From Zobellia laminariae (lineage in GTDB: Bacteria > Bacteroidota > Bacteroidia > Flavobacteriales > Flavobacteriaceae), in NCBI RefSeq assembly GCF_009725995.1, contig NZ_RCNS01000001.1, positions 1,007,095 to 1,071,094 on the forward strand: a stretch of DNA of 64,000 nucleotides, in the 5' to 3' direction. How positions within the stretch are numbered: position 1 is the stretch's first letter; the number at the start of each line of letters is the position of its first letter. Both the position numbers and the translations under genes were made by a program. The notes beneath the pieces are model-generated. The model ran no database searches. It saw nothing but the letters and a program-made list of their open reading frames with translations, and was not told the origin of the DNA. Shown piece after piece: positions 17,322 through 26,866 of this stretch.

Positions 17322-20300
17322 TTAAAAGTTTACACTAAAACCAAGGTTTACACGTCTTAACTGTGGATAGTAAAGAGAGTTTCCACTTTCCTCAGAAGGT
17401 CGTTCTGGATCATAGAAATCATATTTAGAAAATGTCAAAAGGTTGTTTCCAGAAACAAAGAAGCGAATAGATTCAATTCCCAATTTATCCATTACATCAT
17501 CAGGTAAATTGTAACCTACCTCTACATTTCTCAACTTTAAATAAGAACCATCTATCATCCAAAAAGTAGAAGTTCGTTCGTTATTTGGTGGTGTATTAAA
17601 ATAGGTTCTTGGAAAAGCCGCATTCTCGTTTCCTTCTCTGTACGAATCCAAAACCCTTCCGCGAATAGCGTTAGACCCAAGACTAAAAGCTCCTATGTAG
17701 GCATAGCTATTAAAATCCGTTGCTCCTTGAAAGCTGGCATTTAAATCAAAGCCTTTGTAAGCCATTGACAGGTTTAAACCATATACAATTTCTGGAATTA
17801 CACTCTTACCAATCTGTTGAACATCAAAACCATCAATAACATTATCATTATTAATGTCTTCATATTTAATATCACCCGTCTTTAGAGATGCGTTACCCTG
17901 ACCATCTTGATCCGGCCATGCGTTTATTTCTTCTTGAGATTTAAAAAGACCTGCAGAAGTGTACCCATATAATTGATCAAAAGGTCTACCTGTTTTTCGT
18001 ATTCTATCCTCCACGTCAGTAGGCTCATCTATAAAAATGACTTCACTAGTAGCCTTGGTCATGTTAGGAGACACCTCAAACCTAAAATTCTCTCCAATAG
18101 TACCTTTGTATCTCAAGGCCAATTCAAAACCTCTGTTATCTACAATACCTAAATTCTCTTTAGGCAAACTGGCTCCAAAACTTTCAGGTATAGAGGCGTT
18201 TCTAGCTATCAAAATATCTTCGGTTCTTTTACTGAAAATATCGAACTCACCAGAAAGACGGCCTTTCCATAAACTAAAATCCAAACCAAGGTTTTTAGCA
18301 GTTGCCGTTTCCCATGTAATATTAGGGTTTGGAATACCGGTATCTTGGATACCCGGTCTATACGCACCAGACGTTCCTATAACTGACCCTGAATTAAAGG
18401 TATACCCAGATAAATATTGAAAAGGATCTACTCTATCGTTACCAAACTTACCCCAAGAGGCTCTTATTTTTAGTGTTTCTATAGCATCTACACCAGACAA
18501 AAAGCTTTCTTCAGAAATTTTCCATCCCACAGAGAAAGCTGGAAAAGTACCCCATCTTTTATCTTTTGGAAAATTATAAGAACCATCATGTCTTACATTG
18601 GCCTGAAATAAATACTTATTTGCATAACTATATGTTAATCGGCCAATATATCCCTGTCTTGCACTTTCTGAAGCGCCACCATCTGAAGTCTGCCCAGTTG
18701 CCCCACCGGCAAACAATTGATCTATGGATGGCGAAACATAACCTTGACGGCCTGCCTCTATATTCTTCCTTTCGTTATCTACTTTTTCATAAACAAATAA
18801 GGCTCCTAAATTATGTTTTCCAAATTCCCTGTCATAATTCACAAAAAACTGCGTAGTCTCCTGTACGATCTCATCATAACCTTCGGTTAAAGTGATATTG
18901 GAAATACTTGTAAACGGAGTGTAAATGTTATTTACTGGATCGGATACGTAAAATGTATAAGGCTCGTTAAATTCCTTTTCATTTTTGAAAGAATGGTCAT
19001 AGTTATACTTGAACGTAGTACTTAAACCTTCTATAGGTATATCATATTTTAATTTAAAGTTTCCTTGAAAAACGTTCCAATTGGTTCTTGTATAACCAGA
19101 ATGTATGGCCTCACCAATAGGATTGATATTAACACCATTATATCCTAATCCTCCCGGTTCAACGCTATCCGGTACATAAGCAGGTGATGTTGGCTGAGAA
19201 TTTAGTAGAGAGTTAAACGGAGAATTACTGGAATCCCCTATTTTCTCTTTTCTACCAGCCAAATCTATTCCTAACGTAAATCTATCCGTTAAATCAATAT
19301 CTATATTGGCTCTTACATTATATCTTTTGAAAGAAGAAGTCTCATATAATCCTTTTTGGTCCAACATGGCCAAACTTGTAAAATAGCGTACTCTTTCTCC
19401 ACCACCACTTACAGTAATTCCTTGCTGTTGTATTGGGGCTGATTTACGGATCACTTCTCCCCACCAATCCGTACTAGGCAAAGTTCCGTTTTGATACTGC
19501 TGTACTTGTTGGTCCGTAAAAGCAGGATTGTCACCACTGTTTAAACTTGCTTCATTAAAATATTGGGCAAACTCACCAGCATTAAGCATTTCTGGCACCT
19601 GAACGGCAGATTGAAATCCAAAAGAACTATTATAGCTTATGCTTGGTGCACCATGTGTACCACGCTTAGTTGTTACCAAAACCACTCCGTTTGCAGCACG
19701 CGCTCCATAAATAGCGGCGGAAGCAGCATCTTTTAAGACCGTAATACTTTCAATGGCATTTGGATCTATCCTATCGATACTACGCTCTACTCCATCAACC
19801 AAAATAAGTGCACTGTTGTTTCCAAAAGTACTTTTACCTCTAATTAAAAAGTCTCCCCCATCTGCACCAGGTTTACCCGTTGTTTGTCTTGTGATTACAC
19901 CCGGTAATTTACCTGATAAGTTTTGCGTTAGACTGGGGGTAGGTGCAATATTCACCTTTTCACCCTTTACAACTGCTACCGCTCCGGTCAAATCACTTTT
20001 CTTCTGAGTTCCGTAACCAACTACAACAACCTCATCTAAAGATTCTGCATCTTCTTCTAAGGTGACATTAATTACAGTTTGCCCATTTAAAGCAACTTCT
20101 TTAGTCTTGAATCCTACATAACTAAAAGATAAAGAAGCGTTATCAGCAACATTCGTCAATGTAAAATTCCCATCAAAATCGGCTTGAGCACCGTTATTGG
20201 TTCCTTTTACTATTACATTGGCCCCAGGCAATGGTCCATTAGCATCGGACACCGTACCGCTAATTGAGTTTTGGGCCACAACGGTGAAGCCTGTTAAAAG

Positions 20301-20366
20301 TAACATACAACACAGCAAGGCTTTGCTATGTATTAATGTCCTTAATTTAAGTTCGGTTTTTTTCAT
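17322..20366 (-). CDS. susC: SusC/RagA-family TonB-linked outer-membrane transporter
   Basis: 1014 residues, typical length. Signal peptide to about residue 31, a carboxypeptidase-D-like regulatory domain (SGTVSDANGPLPGANVIVKG), the TonB-box-like DEVVVVGYGTQKKSDLTGAV, a plug domain with GNNSALILVDGVERS and AASAAIYGARAANGVVLVTTKRG, then the beta-barrel ending RRVNLGFSVNF. It imports oligosaccharides with energy from TonB. First gene of the susC-susD operon. No SusR, ECF-sigma or HTCS regulator lies next to it. Confidence 0.96.
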   Translation of the reverse strand: MKKTELKLRTLIHSKALLCCMLLLTGFTVVAQNSISGTVSDANGPLPGANVIVKGTNNGAQADFDGNFTLTNVADNASLSFSYVGFKTKEVALNGQTVINVTLEEDAESLDEVVVVGYGTQKKSDLTGAVAVVKGEKVNIAPTPSLTQNLSGKLPGVITRQTTGKPGADGGDFLIRGKSTFGNNSALILVDGVERSIDRIDPNAIESITVLKDAASAAIYGARAANGVVLVTTKRGTHGAPSISYNSSFGFQSAVQVPEMLNAGEFAQYFNEASLNSGDNPAFTDQQVQQYQNGTLPSTDWWGEVIRKSAPIQQQGITVSGGGERVRYFTSLAMLDQKGLYETSSFKRYNVRANIDIDLTDRFTLGIDLAGRKEKIGDSSNSPFNSLLNSQPTSPAYVPDSVEPGGLGYNGVNINPIGEAIHSGYTRTNWNVFQGNFKLKYDIPIEGLSTTFKYNYDHSFKNEKEFNEPYTFYVSDPVNNIYTPFTSISNITLTEGYDEIVQETTQFFVNYDREFGKHNLGALFVYEKVDNERKNIEAGRQGYVSPSIDQLFAGGATGQTSDGGASESARQGYIGRLTYSYANKYLFQANVRHDGSYNFPKDKRWGTFPAFSVGWKISEESFLSGVDAIETLKIRASWGKFGNDRVDPFQYLSGYTFNSGSVIGTSGAYRPGIQDTGIPNPNITWETATAKNLGLDFSLWKGRLSGEFDIFSKRTEDILIARNASIPESFGASLPKENLGIVDNRGFELALRYKGTIGENFRFEVSPNMTKATSEVIFIDEPTDVEDRIRKTGRPFDQLYGYTSAGLFKSQEEINAWPDQDGQGNASLKTGDIKYEDINNDNVIDGFDVQQIGKSVIPEIVYGLNLSMAYKGFDLNASFQGATDFNSYAYIGAFSLGSNAIRGRVLDSYREGNENAAFPRTYFNTPPNNERTSTFWMIDGSYLKLRNVEVGYNLPDDVMDKLGIESIRFFVSGNNLLTFSKYDFYDPERPSEESGNSLYYPQLRRVNLGFSVNF

Positions 20367-20629
20367 AATAATTGAGTTATTAGTTTCTGTTTCAAAGAAC
20401 TACAACTATAAAATAACCGAGGTAGAAAATGAGGTCTTTAAGAGGGGGCAAATAAGGCTGCGTATTTTTAGCACATAGAAAACAACAGGGCTAACGGGTA
20501 CATTACTGTAAAAAAGTTATAAACTTCACATATCTATAATACTTAATTGCGTTACAATTTCTTCTTTCTGTTTCCTTTGGTGTGTTAGCTTTTTTCTTTC
20601 TTGTAGGTATTAATTTTATATAAAAAGTT

Positions 20630-20842
20630 ATGATTAGAAAAGGAACAGAAGTAAAATGGAAATGGGGTTCTGGCAGCGCCAAAGGGAAAGTAGAAAATAC
20701 CTATGAAAAATCGGTTACCCGGAAAATTGAAGGCAATGAAATTACACGCAACGGATCAAAAGATGATAAGGCACTTTACATCAAACAGGATGATGGTAGC
20801 GAGGTATTAAAATTGGAGAGCGAGGTTGAACGTGCGGATTAA
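20630..20842 (+). CDS. DUF2945 / HVA1-type Tudor-like protein
   Basis: 70 residues from ATG. The pattern KGTEVKWKWGSGSAKGKVENTYEKSVTRKIEG and DDKALYIKQDDGSEVLKLESEVE matches the small 'hypervirulence-associated' TUDOR-fold (DUF2945) proteins found widely in bacteria and fungi. Function is unknown. Encoded alone, 58 bp upstream of a pentapeptide-repeat gene on the same strand. Confidence 0.85.
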   Translation: MIRKGTEVKWKWGSGSAKGKVENTYEKSVTRKIEGNEITRNGSKDDKALYIKQDDGSEVLKLESEVERAD

Positions 20843-20900
20843 TTTAGGATATTAAATTTCCTTTCAGGAAATTGCGAACTACTAATTCTAGTACACTCCT

Positions 20901-21476
20901 ATGGACAAGCCTTTTATTACTGACCAATCTTACGTATCCAAAGATTTTACGGGCAGTAAGCTGGCCAAAGGAGAGTACGAAAACTGCGTTTTTGAAGGCT
21001 GTAATTTTGCTGATGCCTATCTAGACAATCAGAACTTTATGGAGTGTGAGTTTATAGATTGTAATTTAAGCAATGCAAATATTCGACATACCACTTTTAA
21101 AGAAGTTTCATTTTCTCATTGTAAAATGGTGGGACTTAAATTTGAAGATTGTAATACGTTTTTAATAGACTTTAGTTTTAACGATTGCAATTTAAATTAC
21201 ACTTCATTCTATGGGCTAACGCTGTTAAAGCAGCAATTTATTTCTTGTAAAATGGTTGAAGCTGATTTTACAGAAGCAATTCTAAAAAATGCCGTGTTTG
21301 ATTCTTGTGATTTACAAGGTGTTATTTTTAACAGGACAGACCTTGAAAAAGCAGATTTTAGAACTGCTACCAACTATGTCATAGACCCAGAAACAAGCAA
21401 TCTTAAAAAGGCTCGCTTTTCAAAAGATGGGATTATAGGTCTTTTAAAGAAATACAACCTATCTATAGAACCCTAA
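20901..21476 (+). CDS. Pentapeptide-repeat protein, Qnr/McbG-like architecture
   Basis: 191 residues made mostly of A(D/N)LXX-type pentapeptides with central Phe, Leu or Cys at every fifth position (CVFEGCNFADAYLDNQNFMECEF ...), predicted to form a right-handed quadrilateral beta helix. It has one break near residues 80-95 and ends with NYVIDPETSNLKKARFSKDGIIGLLKKY, close to the end of Qnr and McbG proteins, which mimic DNA and shield gyrase. Quinolone protection is possible but not shown; many such proteins have other or no known roles. Confidence 0.85.
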   Translation: MDKPFITDQSYVSKDFTGSKLAKGEYENCVFEGCNFADAYLDNQNFMECEFIDCNLSNANIRHTTFKEVSFSHCKMVGLKFEDCNTFLIDFSFNDCNLNYTSFYGLTLLKQQFISCKMVEADFTEAILKNAVFDSCDLQGVIFNRTDLEKADFRTATNYVIDPETSNLKKARFSKDGIIGLLKKYNLSIEP

Positions 21477-21538
21477 ACCGGCAAATGCGTTTACAAACGG
21501 ATAAATCAGTATCTTACTGACTTATAAATCTGTAACAT

Positions 21539-22027
21539 ATGAACCGCATTATCTTTGTCTTCTTTTTTATTTCCCTGGCTACTCAGGCTCAAAACACCAC
21601 TACCCTTCCTAAAGATACCACACCACCCCATGCTACTTTGAACGATATTTCTTGGATGCAAGGATATTGGACTGGTGAAGCTTTTGGCGGAATTACAGAA
21701 GAAATTTGGACACCACCGCTGGGTGGTTCCATGATGTTTTCTTTTAAGTTGGTAGTTGATGGTGAAGTCTCTTTTTATGAATTGGGACATATTCGTGAGG
21801 TAAATAAGACCTTGGTATATGAACTCAAGCATTTTAATGACGATTTAAAAGGGTGGGAAGAAAAAGATGAAGTGCATTCGTTTAAATTGGTAAAAGTAGA
21901 TGGTGACCGAGTGTATTTTGAAGGATTTACTTTTGAAAAAGTAAACGACGACGAAATCAACATCTATGCACAAATTGATAATGAAGATGGTACTTCCGAA
22001 GAAGTAGCCTTCAACTTTAAAAAGTAG
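21539..22027 (+). CDS. Exported DUF6265-like protein
   Basis: 162 residues with a signal peptide ending near TQAQ. The core WMQGYWTGEAFGGITEEIWTPPLGGSMMFSFKLVVDGEVSFYELGHIRE is a small lipocalin-like beta-barrel pattern found in DUF6265 proteins. It is periplasmic or secreted; role unknown. It lies 4 bp upstream of a zinc-ribbon gene on the same strand and probably shares its transcript. Confidence 0.75.
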   Translation: MNRIIFVFFFISLATQAQNTTTLPKDTTPPHATLNDISWMQGYWTGEAFGGITEEIWTPPLGGSMMFSFKLVVDGEVSFYELGHIREVNKTLVYELKHFNDDLKGWEEKDEVHSFKLVKVDGDRVYFEGFTFEKVNDDEINIYAQIDNEDGTSEEVAFNFKK

Positions 22028-22031
22028 TAGT

Positions 22032-22382
22032 TTGAAAAAAAAGTGTTTGGATTGTGGAACTGAGATTAAGGGAAGAGCGGACAAGAAATTTTGTTCTGAT
22101 TACTGCCGTAATGCATATCATAATAGCGCCAACAAGGACAGTAACAACCTAATTCGTAATACAAACAACCGTATGCGAAAGAATTACCGGATTCTAGATA
22201 GCTTTAATTTAAAGGATGGAAAAACTACAACGACCAAAGCGAAGCTTCTAGACAAAGGCTTTGATTTTGATTTCATCACCAGTCTGTACACCACAAAAAA
22301 AGGCTCGGTGTATTTCTTTGTTTATGACTTAGGATATCTGCCACTAGACAATGATTTTTATATGATTGTGAAACGAAAGTAA
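22032..22382 (+). CDS. Small zinc-ribbon protein
   Basis: 116 residues starting with TTG, since CLDCG begins four residues later and no ATG precedes it in frame. The N-terminal C-x2-C ... C-x3-C ribbon (CLDCGTEIKGRADKKFCSDYCRNAYHN) should bind one zinc. The rest, including GSVYFFVYDLGYLPLDNDFYMIVKRK, is found in hypothetical proteins of Bacteroidota and has no known role. Cytosolic. A terminator follows at 22403. Confidence 0.75.
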   Translation: MKKKCLDCGTEIKGRADKKFCSDYCRNAYHNSANKDSNNLIRNTNNRMRKNYRILDSFNLKDGKTTTTKAKLLDKGFDFDFITSLYTTKKGSVYFFVYDLGYLPLDNDFYMIVKRK

Positions 22383-22402
22383 TTAAAGCTCTCCATAAAA
22401 AA

Positions 22403-22440
22403 AATGCTTCCCTTGTGAGGAAAGCATTGCATGTTTTTTT
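22403..22440. terminator. Terminator between zinc-ribbon and CBS genes
   Basis: AATGCTTCCC / GGAAAGCATT (22403-22428) with one mismatch and a TTTTTTT run after it. It separates two convergent genes and has A-runs on the other side, so it likely works in both directions. Confidence 0.8.
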
Positions 22441-22468
22441 CAGTAATGTGTTTGGGGTTAACGTGACA

Positions 22469-22936
22469 CTACCAACTATGACCTGTTAATTTTAAAGCAG
22501 CAACAACTATATCTTTTCGGCTTATCTGGCCTACCAAAATACCGTCTTGCATTACGGGAAGCCTTCTTCTGTTGTGCTTATCGAAAATACCAGCAGCATC
22601 AAAAATTGAGATATCATGGGGAATGGTCTCAACTTCTTTCGTCATAAATTTCTCTACACTCTTATCAAGAATAGGCTGGTTAAAATACCGGCTTTCAGAA
22701 ATCTGCTTCATACAATCGGCCTCAGAGATAATACCTACTAAGAAACCGTTGTCGTCCATGACAGGTCCACCCGAAATATTATACTTGGTAAACTGCTCCA
22801 TAACTTCTAAAATAGACTGGTCTGGTTTAAAAGTTACCAGTTTTTTAGTCATGTAGTCCGATACCAATATGGGCGCGTCATATTCTTTCTTTACATCTAC
22901 TTTTGCCCGTGGGCCTTGAAAACTTTTTATTCCCAT
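22469..22936 (-). CDS. CBS-pair protein
   Basis: 155 residues holding two CBS motifs (about 25-85 and 95-150: MTKKLVTFKPDQSILEVMEQF and MTKEVETIPHDISIFDAAGIFDKHNRRRLPVMQDGILVGQISRKDI). A CBS pair normally binds adenine nucleotides and acts as a sensor, but no catalytic domain is attached. Stand-alone CBS proteins of this kind in Flavobacteria have no assigned partner. Monocistronic. Confidence 0.88.
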   Translation of the reverse strand: MGIKSFQGPRAKVDVKKEYDAPILVSDYMTKKLVTFKPDQSILEVMEQFTKYNISGGPVMDDNGFLVGIISEADCMKQISESRYFNQPILDKSVEKFMTKEVETIPHDISIFDAAGIFDKHNRRRLPVMQDGILVGQISRKDIVVAALKLTGHSW

Positions 22937-23142
22937 ATAGTTTCGTTTTTATTGCCTAGCGGCAGGTTAGGTTAATTACTAAAGATAGTGAATTTTTTAA
23001 TGGAATATTTACTTATTCGACGTATTACTAGTTGTATTCTTACTATTTTAATAAAAAATATGTAAATATTCATTTAAAACGCTTGCTCAACAAAATAGAT
23101 TTTCTATTAGAATCCTATGTTTTAATTTGAGAACTTTAACCA

Positions 23143-25428
23143 ATGAAAAGATTTCCCTCCACCATTTCCTTTCTACTTTTATTAGCCGCTATATATTGGG
23201 GGTTTCATACGTCTATGCCGGTCTATGAAGAAGACGCATCTGCACCTACTAGTTCATTTTCTACAGATCGTGCGCTAAAACACGTTAAAGAAATTTCACA
23301 AGAGCCCCATGCCATTGGCTTTCCCGCCCATAAAAAAGTACAGGAGTATATTGTTTCTGAACTTGACAAAATGGGTCTCCAAACTTCGCTTCAGACAGGT
23401 TATACCATTGGAGATTGGGGAAATATGAGTAAGCCAGAGAATATTATTGCTAAAATAGAAGGTAGCGGAACGGGTAAGGCATTACTTCTTCTTTCTCATT
23501 ATGATAGTCACCCTCACTCTTCTTTTGGTGCCAGTGATGCCGGTAGTGGTGTGGCTACCGTATTAGAGAGTGTAAGAGCCTATCTATCTAAAGGAAAGCA
23601 GCCTAAAAATGACATTGTCATCTTATTTACCGATGGAGAAGAATTGGGCCTGAATGGTGCAGACCTCTTTGTAAATGAACATAAATGGGCAAAAAATATA
23701 GGTTTGGTCCTCAATTTTGAAGCCCGGGGCAGTGGTGGACCAAGTTATACCTTCATAGAAACCAACAGAGGAAACCAACACTTGATACGCGAATTTATAA
23801 AGGCCAATCCAAAATACCCCATGGCCAATTCATTGTATTACAGTATCTATAAAATGCTACCGAACGATACGGATTTGACGGTTTTTAGGGAAGGTAGGGA
23901 TATTCAAGGGTTTAATTTTGCTTTTATAGACGACCATTTTGATTACCACACCGCTCAAGACACTTATGAGCGTCTGGATAAAAAAACATTAGCACACCAA
24001 GGCAGTTACTTGGCTCCCTTACTGGAGCATTTTAGTACTATTGAGCTAAACCAATTAGCAAGCCTAAATGACTACGTGTATTTTAATATGCCTCTGTTTG
24101 GTGTTATCTCCTATCCGTTTGATTGGATTTGGCCCATGTTAGCGCTGGCTTTTTTATTTTTCGTTGGTATTCTAGTTTACGGATTCGGAAAAAAAACCTT
24201 GACAGGTAAAGGAGTTTTTATTGGTTTTGTTCCGCTATTCCTATCCTTAGGGATAAATGGACTTATCGGGTATTACAGTTGGCCCTTTTTAAAACGGATT
24301 TACCCAACTTACAATGATATTCTACATGGTTTCACTTATAACGGCTACGCTTATATTTTTGCATTCGTATGCCTTTCTTTAGCCATTTGCTTTGGTATAT
24401 ATCATAAATTCAGAAAAACACCCGTAACGGATTTAGTTGTGGCTCCCTTAATTTTATGGTTGATTCTTTGTGGAGCAGTCGCTCAATATTTACCTGGCGC
24501 CAGTTTCTTTGTTATCCCTGTATTCGCATTACTTGCTTCATGGTATGTAATATTGAATCAAAAAGTGCCTAGCGTACTTCTTATGGCATTTCTAGCATTA
24601 CCGGCCATATGGCTGTACACACCTTTAGTTAAAGGCCTCCCTGTAGGATTAGGTCTCAAGATGATGGTAGGCTGTACAGCACTCGCTACCCTAATTTTCT
24701 TTCTACTCCTCCCTATTTTCGGGATGTACAAACGTAAAAAAAAGTGGGCCTACTTTGGGCTACTTGCTTTTGCAGTCACCACTATATACGCTCATATGCA
24801 TTCAGGTTTTGATACAGAAAATGGTAAACCAAGCAGTCTGGTCTATCTTCTTGACACAGATAAAAACACGGCACAATGGGCCAGTTATGACCAAGTATTA
24901 ATTGATTGGAATAAAGCCTTTTTAGAAACAGATAACAAAGCTGAAAAGAACCTAAACAAAAACACTATTAGCAGTAAATACAATACACTGTTTAGTCGTT
25001 CTGCAGATGCACCAGTAAAGCAAATTGAAGGCCCTAAAATTGAAGCCATAAGAGATACAATTATTGGGAACAGCAGAACTATAGAACTTTGCATTACGCC
25101 ACAACGCGCAGTAAACCGTTTGGACATTTTTACCGAAAGTATGCATCTGGAAAACGTGAAAATCAATCAAATAGAGCTTTCTCCCTATTACCTAGAAGAT
25201 AGAAAAACCAGTAAATTGGTTACCCATTACATAACGGACAATGCCTATACCGAGCTTGAAATAACCATACCAAAAGAAAGTGTTCTTGAGCTAACCTTTA
25301 ACGAAGCTTCCAATAACCTTTTAAACCACCCTCTTTTTACGGTTCCAGAAAGACCAAAAACCAGTATTCCTATGCCGTTTGTGCTTAATGATGCTATTAT
25401 AACCACTAAAACCATCAAATTTGAATAA
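23143..25428 (+). CDS. Membrane-anchored M28-family peptidase
   Basis: 761 residues: N-terminal signal anchor, an M28 aminopeptidase-like domain (about 40-310) with zinc ligand motifs SHYDS (His119), SDAGSG (Asp132), DGEELGL (Glu166/167), FEARGSGG (Glu193) and YHTAQDTYE, all intact, then eight or so TM helices and a C-terminal soluble domain. Architecture resembles Fxna/ERMP1-type peptidases rather than secreted bacterial aminopeptidases. Substrates unknown. Its stop overlaps the next gene's start by 8 bp. Confidence 0.88.
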   Translation: MKRFPSTISFLLLLAAIYWGFHTSMPVYEEDASAPTSSFSTDRALKHVKEISQEPHAIGFPAHKKVQEYIVSELDKMGLQTSLQTGYTIGDWGNMSKPENIIAKIEGSGTGKALLLLSHYDSHPHSSFGASDAGSGVATVLESVRAYLSKGKQPKNDIVILFTDGEELGLNGADLFVNEHKWAKNIGLVLNFEARGSGGPSYTFIETNRGNQHLIREFIKANPKYPMANSLYYSIYKMLPNDTDLTVFREGRDIQGFNFAFIDDHFDYHTAQDTYERLDKKTLAHQGSYLAPLLEHFSTIELNQLASLNDYVYFNMPLFGVISYPFDWIWPMLALAFLFFVGILVYGFGKKTLTGKGVFIGFVPLFLSLGINGLIGYYSWPFLKRIYPTYNDILHGFTYNGYAYIFAFVCLSLAICFGIYHKFRKTPVTDLVVAPLILWLILCGAVAQYLPGASFFVIPVFALLASWYVILNQKVPSVLLMAFLALPAIWLYTPLVKGLPVGLGLKMMVGCTALATLIFFLLLPIFGMYKRKKKWAYFGLLAFAVTTIYAHMHSGFDTENGKPSSLVYLLDTDKNTAQWASYDQVLIDWNKAFLETDNKAEKNLNKNTISSKYNTLFSRSADAPVKQIEGPKIEAIRDTIIGNSRTIELCITPQRAVNRLDIFTESMHLENVKINQIELSPYYLEDRKTSKLVTHYITDNAYTELEITIPKESVLELTFNEASNNLLNHPLFTVPERPKTSIPMPFVLNDAIITTKTIKFE

Positions 25429-26224
25429 AAACATAGCCATTATGGGCTGCGGTTGGCTTGGCCTTCCTTTGGCCCAAAAGTTTATAGAAAAAGGATACAA
25501 AGTAAATGGCACAACAACTTCAGAAGATAAAATCTCCCTATTAGCTGCAAAAGGCATTCATCCCTTTCTTATATCTCTTTCGGAAACGGAAATAAGCGGA
25601 GATATGAATTCATTTTTAACCCATGCTGATATTTTGATATTAAACGTCCCTCCAAAATTACGAGGTGAGCACAAAGAGAACTACGTTAAGAAAATGCAAC
25701 TGGTACTGAAGGCTATAAAATCCTCCACAGTTCGTAAGATAGTATTCGTAAGCAGTACATCTGTATATGGTGATATTGATGGAGAGGTAACCGAAGACAC
25801 CAAACCGGAACCTTCTACCGAATCTGGAAGGCAGCTTTTGGAATGTGAAGAATTATTTCAGAATGAACCCGAACTTGAAACTACCGTTATACGATTTGGA
25901 GGTTTAATAGGGCCAAATAGGAACCCGATCACGATGCTCTCCAAAAGAAAAAACCTTAAGAACGGGAATGCACCTATCAACTTAATTCACTTGAACGATT
26001 GTATACGAATCATCTATAAATCAGTTAAGGAAAATTGGGGGCAGGATTTATTTAATGCAGTGTTTCCCTACCACCCAGATAAAAGAGACTATTACAGCTT
26101 ACAAGCAATTAAGCATAAGCTTCAATTACCCGAATATGCTGACAATACAGACAAAAAAGGTAAACTTATACGTTCCTACAACCTTACAAACGTTAAAGAT
26201 TTTAGGTTTACTACAACGTTGTAG
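25421..26224 (+). CDS. SDR-family NAD(P)-binding protein (YeeZ-like)
   Basis: 267 residues from a TTG overlapping the peptidase stop; the alternative ATG at 25441 would cut into the first beta strand (NIAIMGCGWLGLPLA), so the TTG start is preferred. Rossmann fold with GCGWLG at 9-14, SSTSVYGD near residue 108 and an extended-SDR-like C-terminus. The YxxxK catalytic pair is not evident (STESGRQLLECE in that place), so it may be a non-catalytic or atypical reductase. Coupled translation with the peptidase is suggested by the overlap. Confidence 0.82.
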   Translation: MNKNIAIMGCGWLGLPLAQKFIEKGYKVNGTTTSEDKISLLAAKGIHPFLISLSETEISGDMNSFLTHADILILNVPPKLRGEHKENYVKKMQLVLKAIKSSTVRKIVFVSSTSVYGDIDGEVTEDTKPEPSTESGRQLLECEELFQNEPELETTVIRFGGLIGPNRNPITMLSKRKNLKNGNAPINLIHLNDCIRIIYKSVKENWGQDLFNAVFPYHPDKRDYYSLQAIKHKLQLPEYADNTDKKGKLIRSYNLTNVKDFRFTTTL

Positions 26225-26288
26225 GTATTTTTCACCACAGCTATCTGCCATTTCACAACAAACTAATTCTATAATTGTTAATGCATCG

Positions 26289-26317
26289 TGCATTTCATCG
26301 ATTAAAAGGTAACTTTG
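26289..26317 (+). promoter_or_regulatory. 19-mer palindromic motif overlapping a flavobacterial -7 element
   Basis: TGCATTTCATCGATTAAAA at 26289-26307, repeated exactly at 36896-36914. The core TTTCATCGATTAAA is nearly self-complementary. It is followed by TAACTTTG at 26310-26317, a match to the Bacteroidota -7 consensus TAnnTTTG, 25 bp before the gene at 26342. A regulator binding site is inferred. Confidence 0.5.
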
Positions 26318-26341
26318 GTATATAAATTAAAACTATTTGCC

Positions 26342-26713
26342 ATGGAAGATTCAGGTCTAAGAAGCCGGATTCTTATAGAAATAAAGAATCTGATTGCTTC
26401 AAGCTGTACCAAGCAAAAAGTTCCCCCAAAAATGAGAAAGTTGCATGTATCGATATTAAAAAATCATTACAATGCAGCAAACGTGTCTATGGATTATCAT
26501 AGACGAAGGGTTGAGATGGACATTATTATGGATGACAAAGATTATGACCCTAAAACGGTAAATCTTTCTATTCCCACGTTACACACCAACCTGTGGTTTA
26601 AAAATTTATATGATTTTTTAGAATCATGTATTGATCAAGACCCTAAAAGCTTAGCACTTTATTCTATGCTTTTAAAATCGTATAAAAACAATGAGAGTTC
26701 ACTTGTTGCTTAG
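26342..26713 (+). CDS. Hypothetical protein, conserved-looking
   Basis: 123 residues from the ATG at 26342 (a TTG 27 bp upstream is possible but falls on the promoter-like TAACTTTG). No signal peptide or TM segment, so cytosolic. Many charged residues; a helix-rich N-terminus (SRILIEIKNLIASSC) and the stretch VEMDIIMDDKDYDPKTVNLSIPTLHTNLWFKNLYDFLE. No family recognised. Followed by a strong terminator, so it is a single-gene transcript. Confidence 0.65.
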   Translation: MEDSGLRSRILIEIKNLIASSCTKQKVPPKMRKLHVSILKNHYNAANVSMDYHRRRVEMDIIMDDKDYDPKTVNLSIPTLHTNLWFKNLYDFLESCIDQDPKSLALYSMLLKSYKNNESSLVA

Positions 26714-26735
26714 TACAAACAACCAAACCGACATA

Positions 26736-26766
26736 AAAAGGATGCCCTAGGGCATCCTTTTTTTAT
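26736..26766 (+). terminator. Rho-independent terminator
   Basis: GGATGCCC-TA-GGGCATCC (26740-26757), perfect stem extended by A/T pairs, followed by eight or more T. Terminates the hypothetical gene at 26342-26713. Confidence 0.9.
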
Positions 26767-26866
26767 TTGTGCTTTTTCATTATGCTTTTATTCACAGATA
26801 CATACCAATAATATTGCTAATTTTGCAAACCGCAACCAAAACGATAGAATCATAAAATAGCAACAC

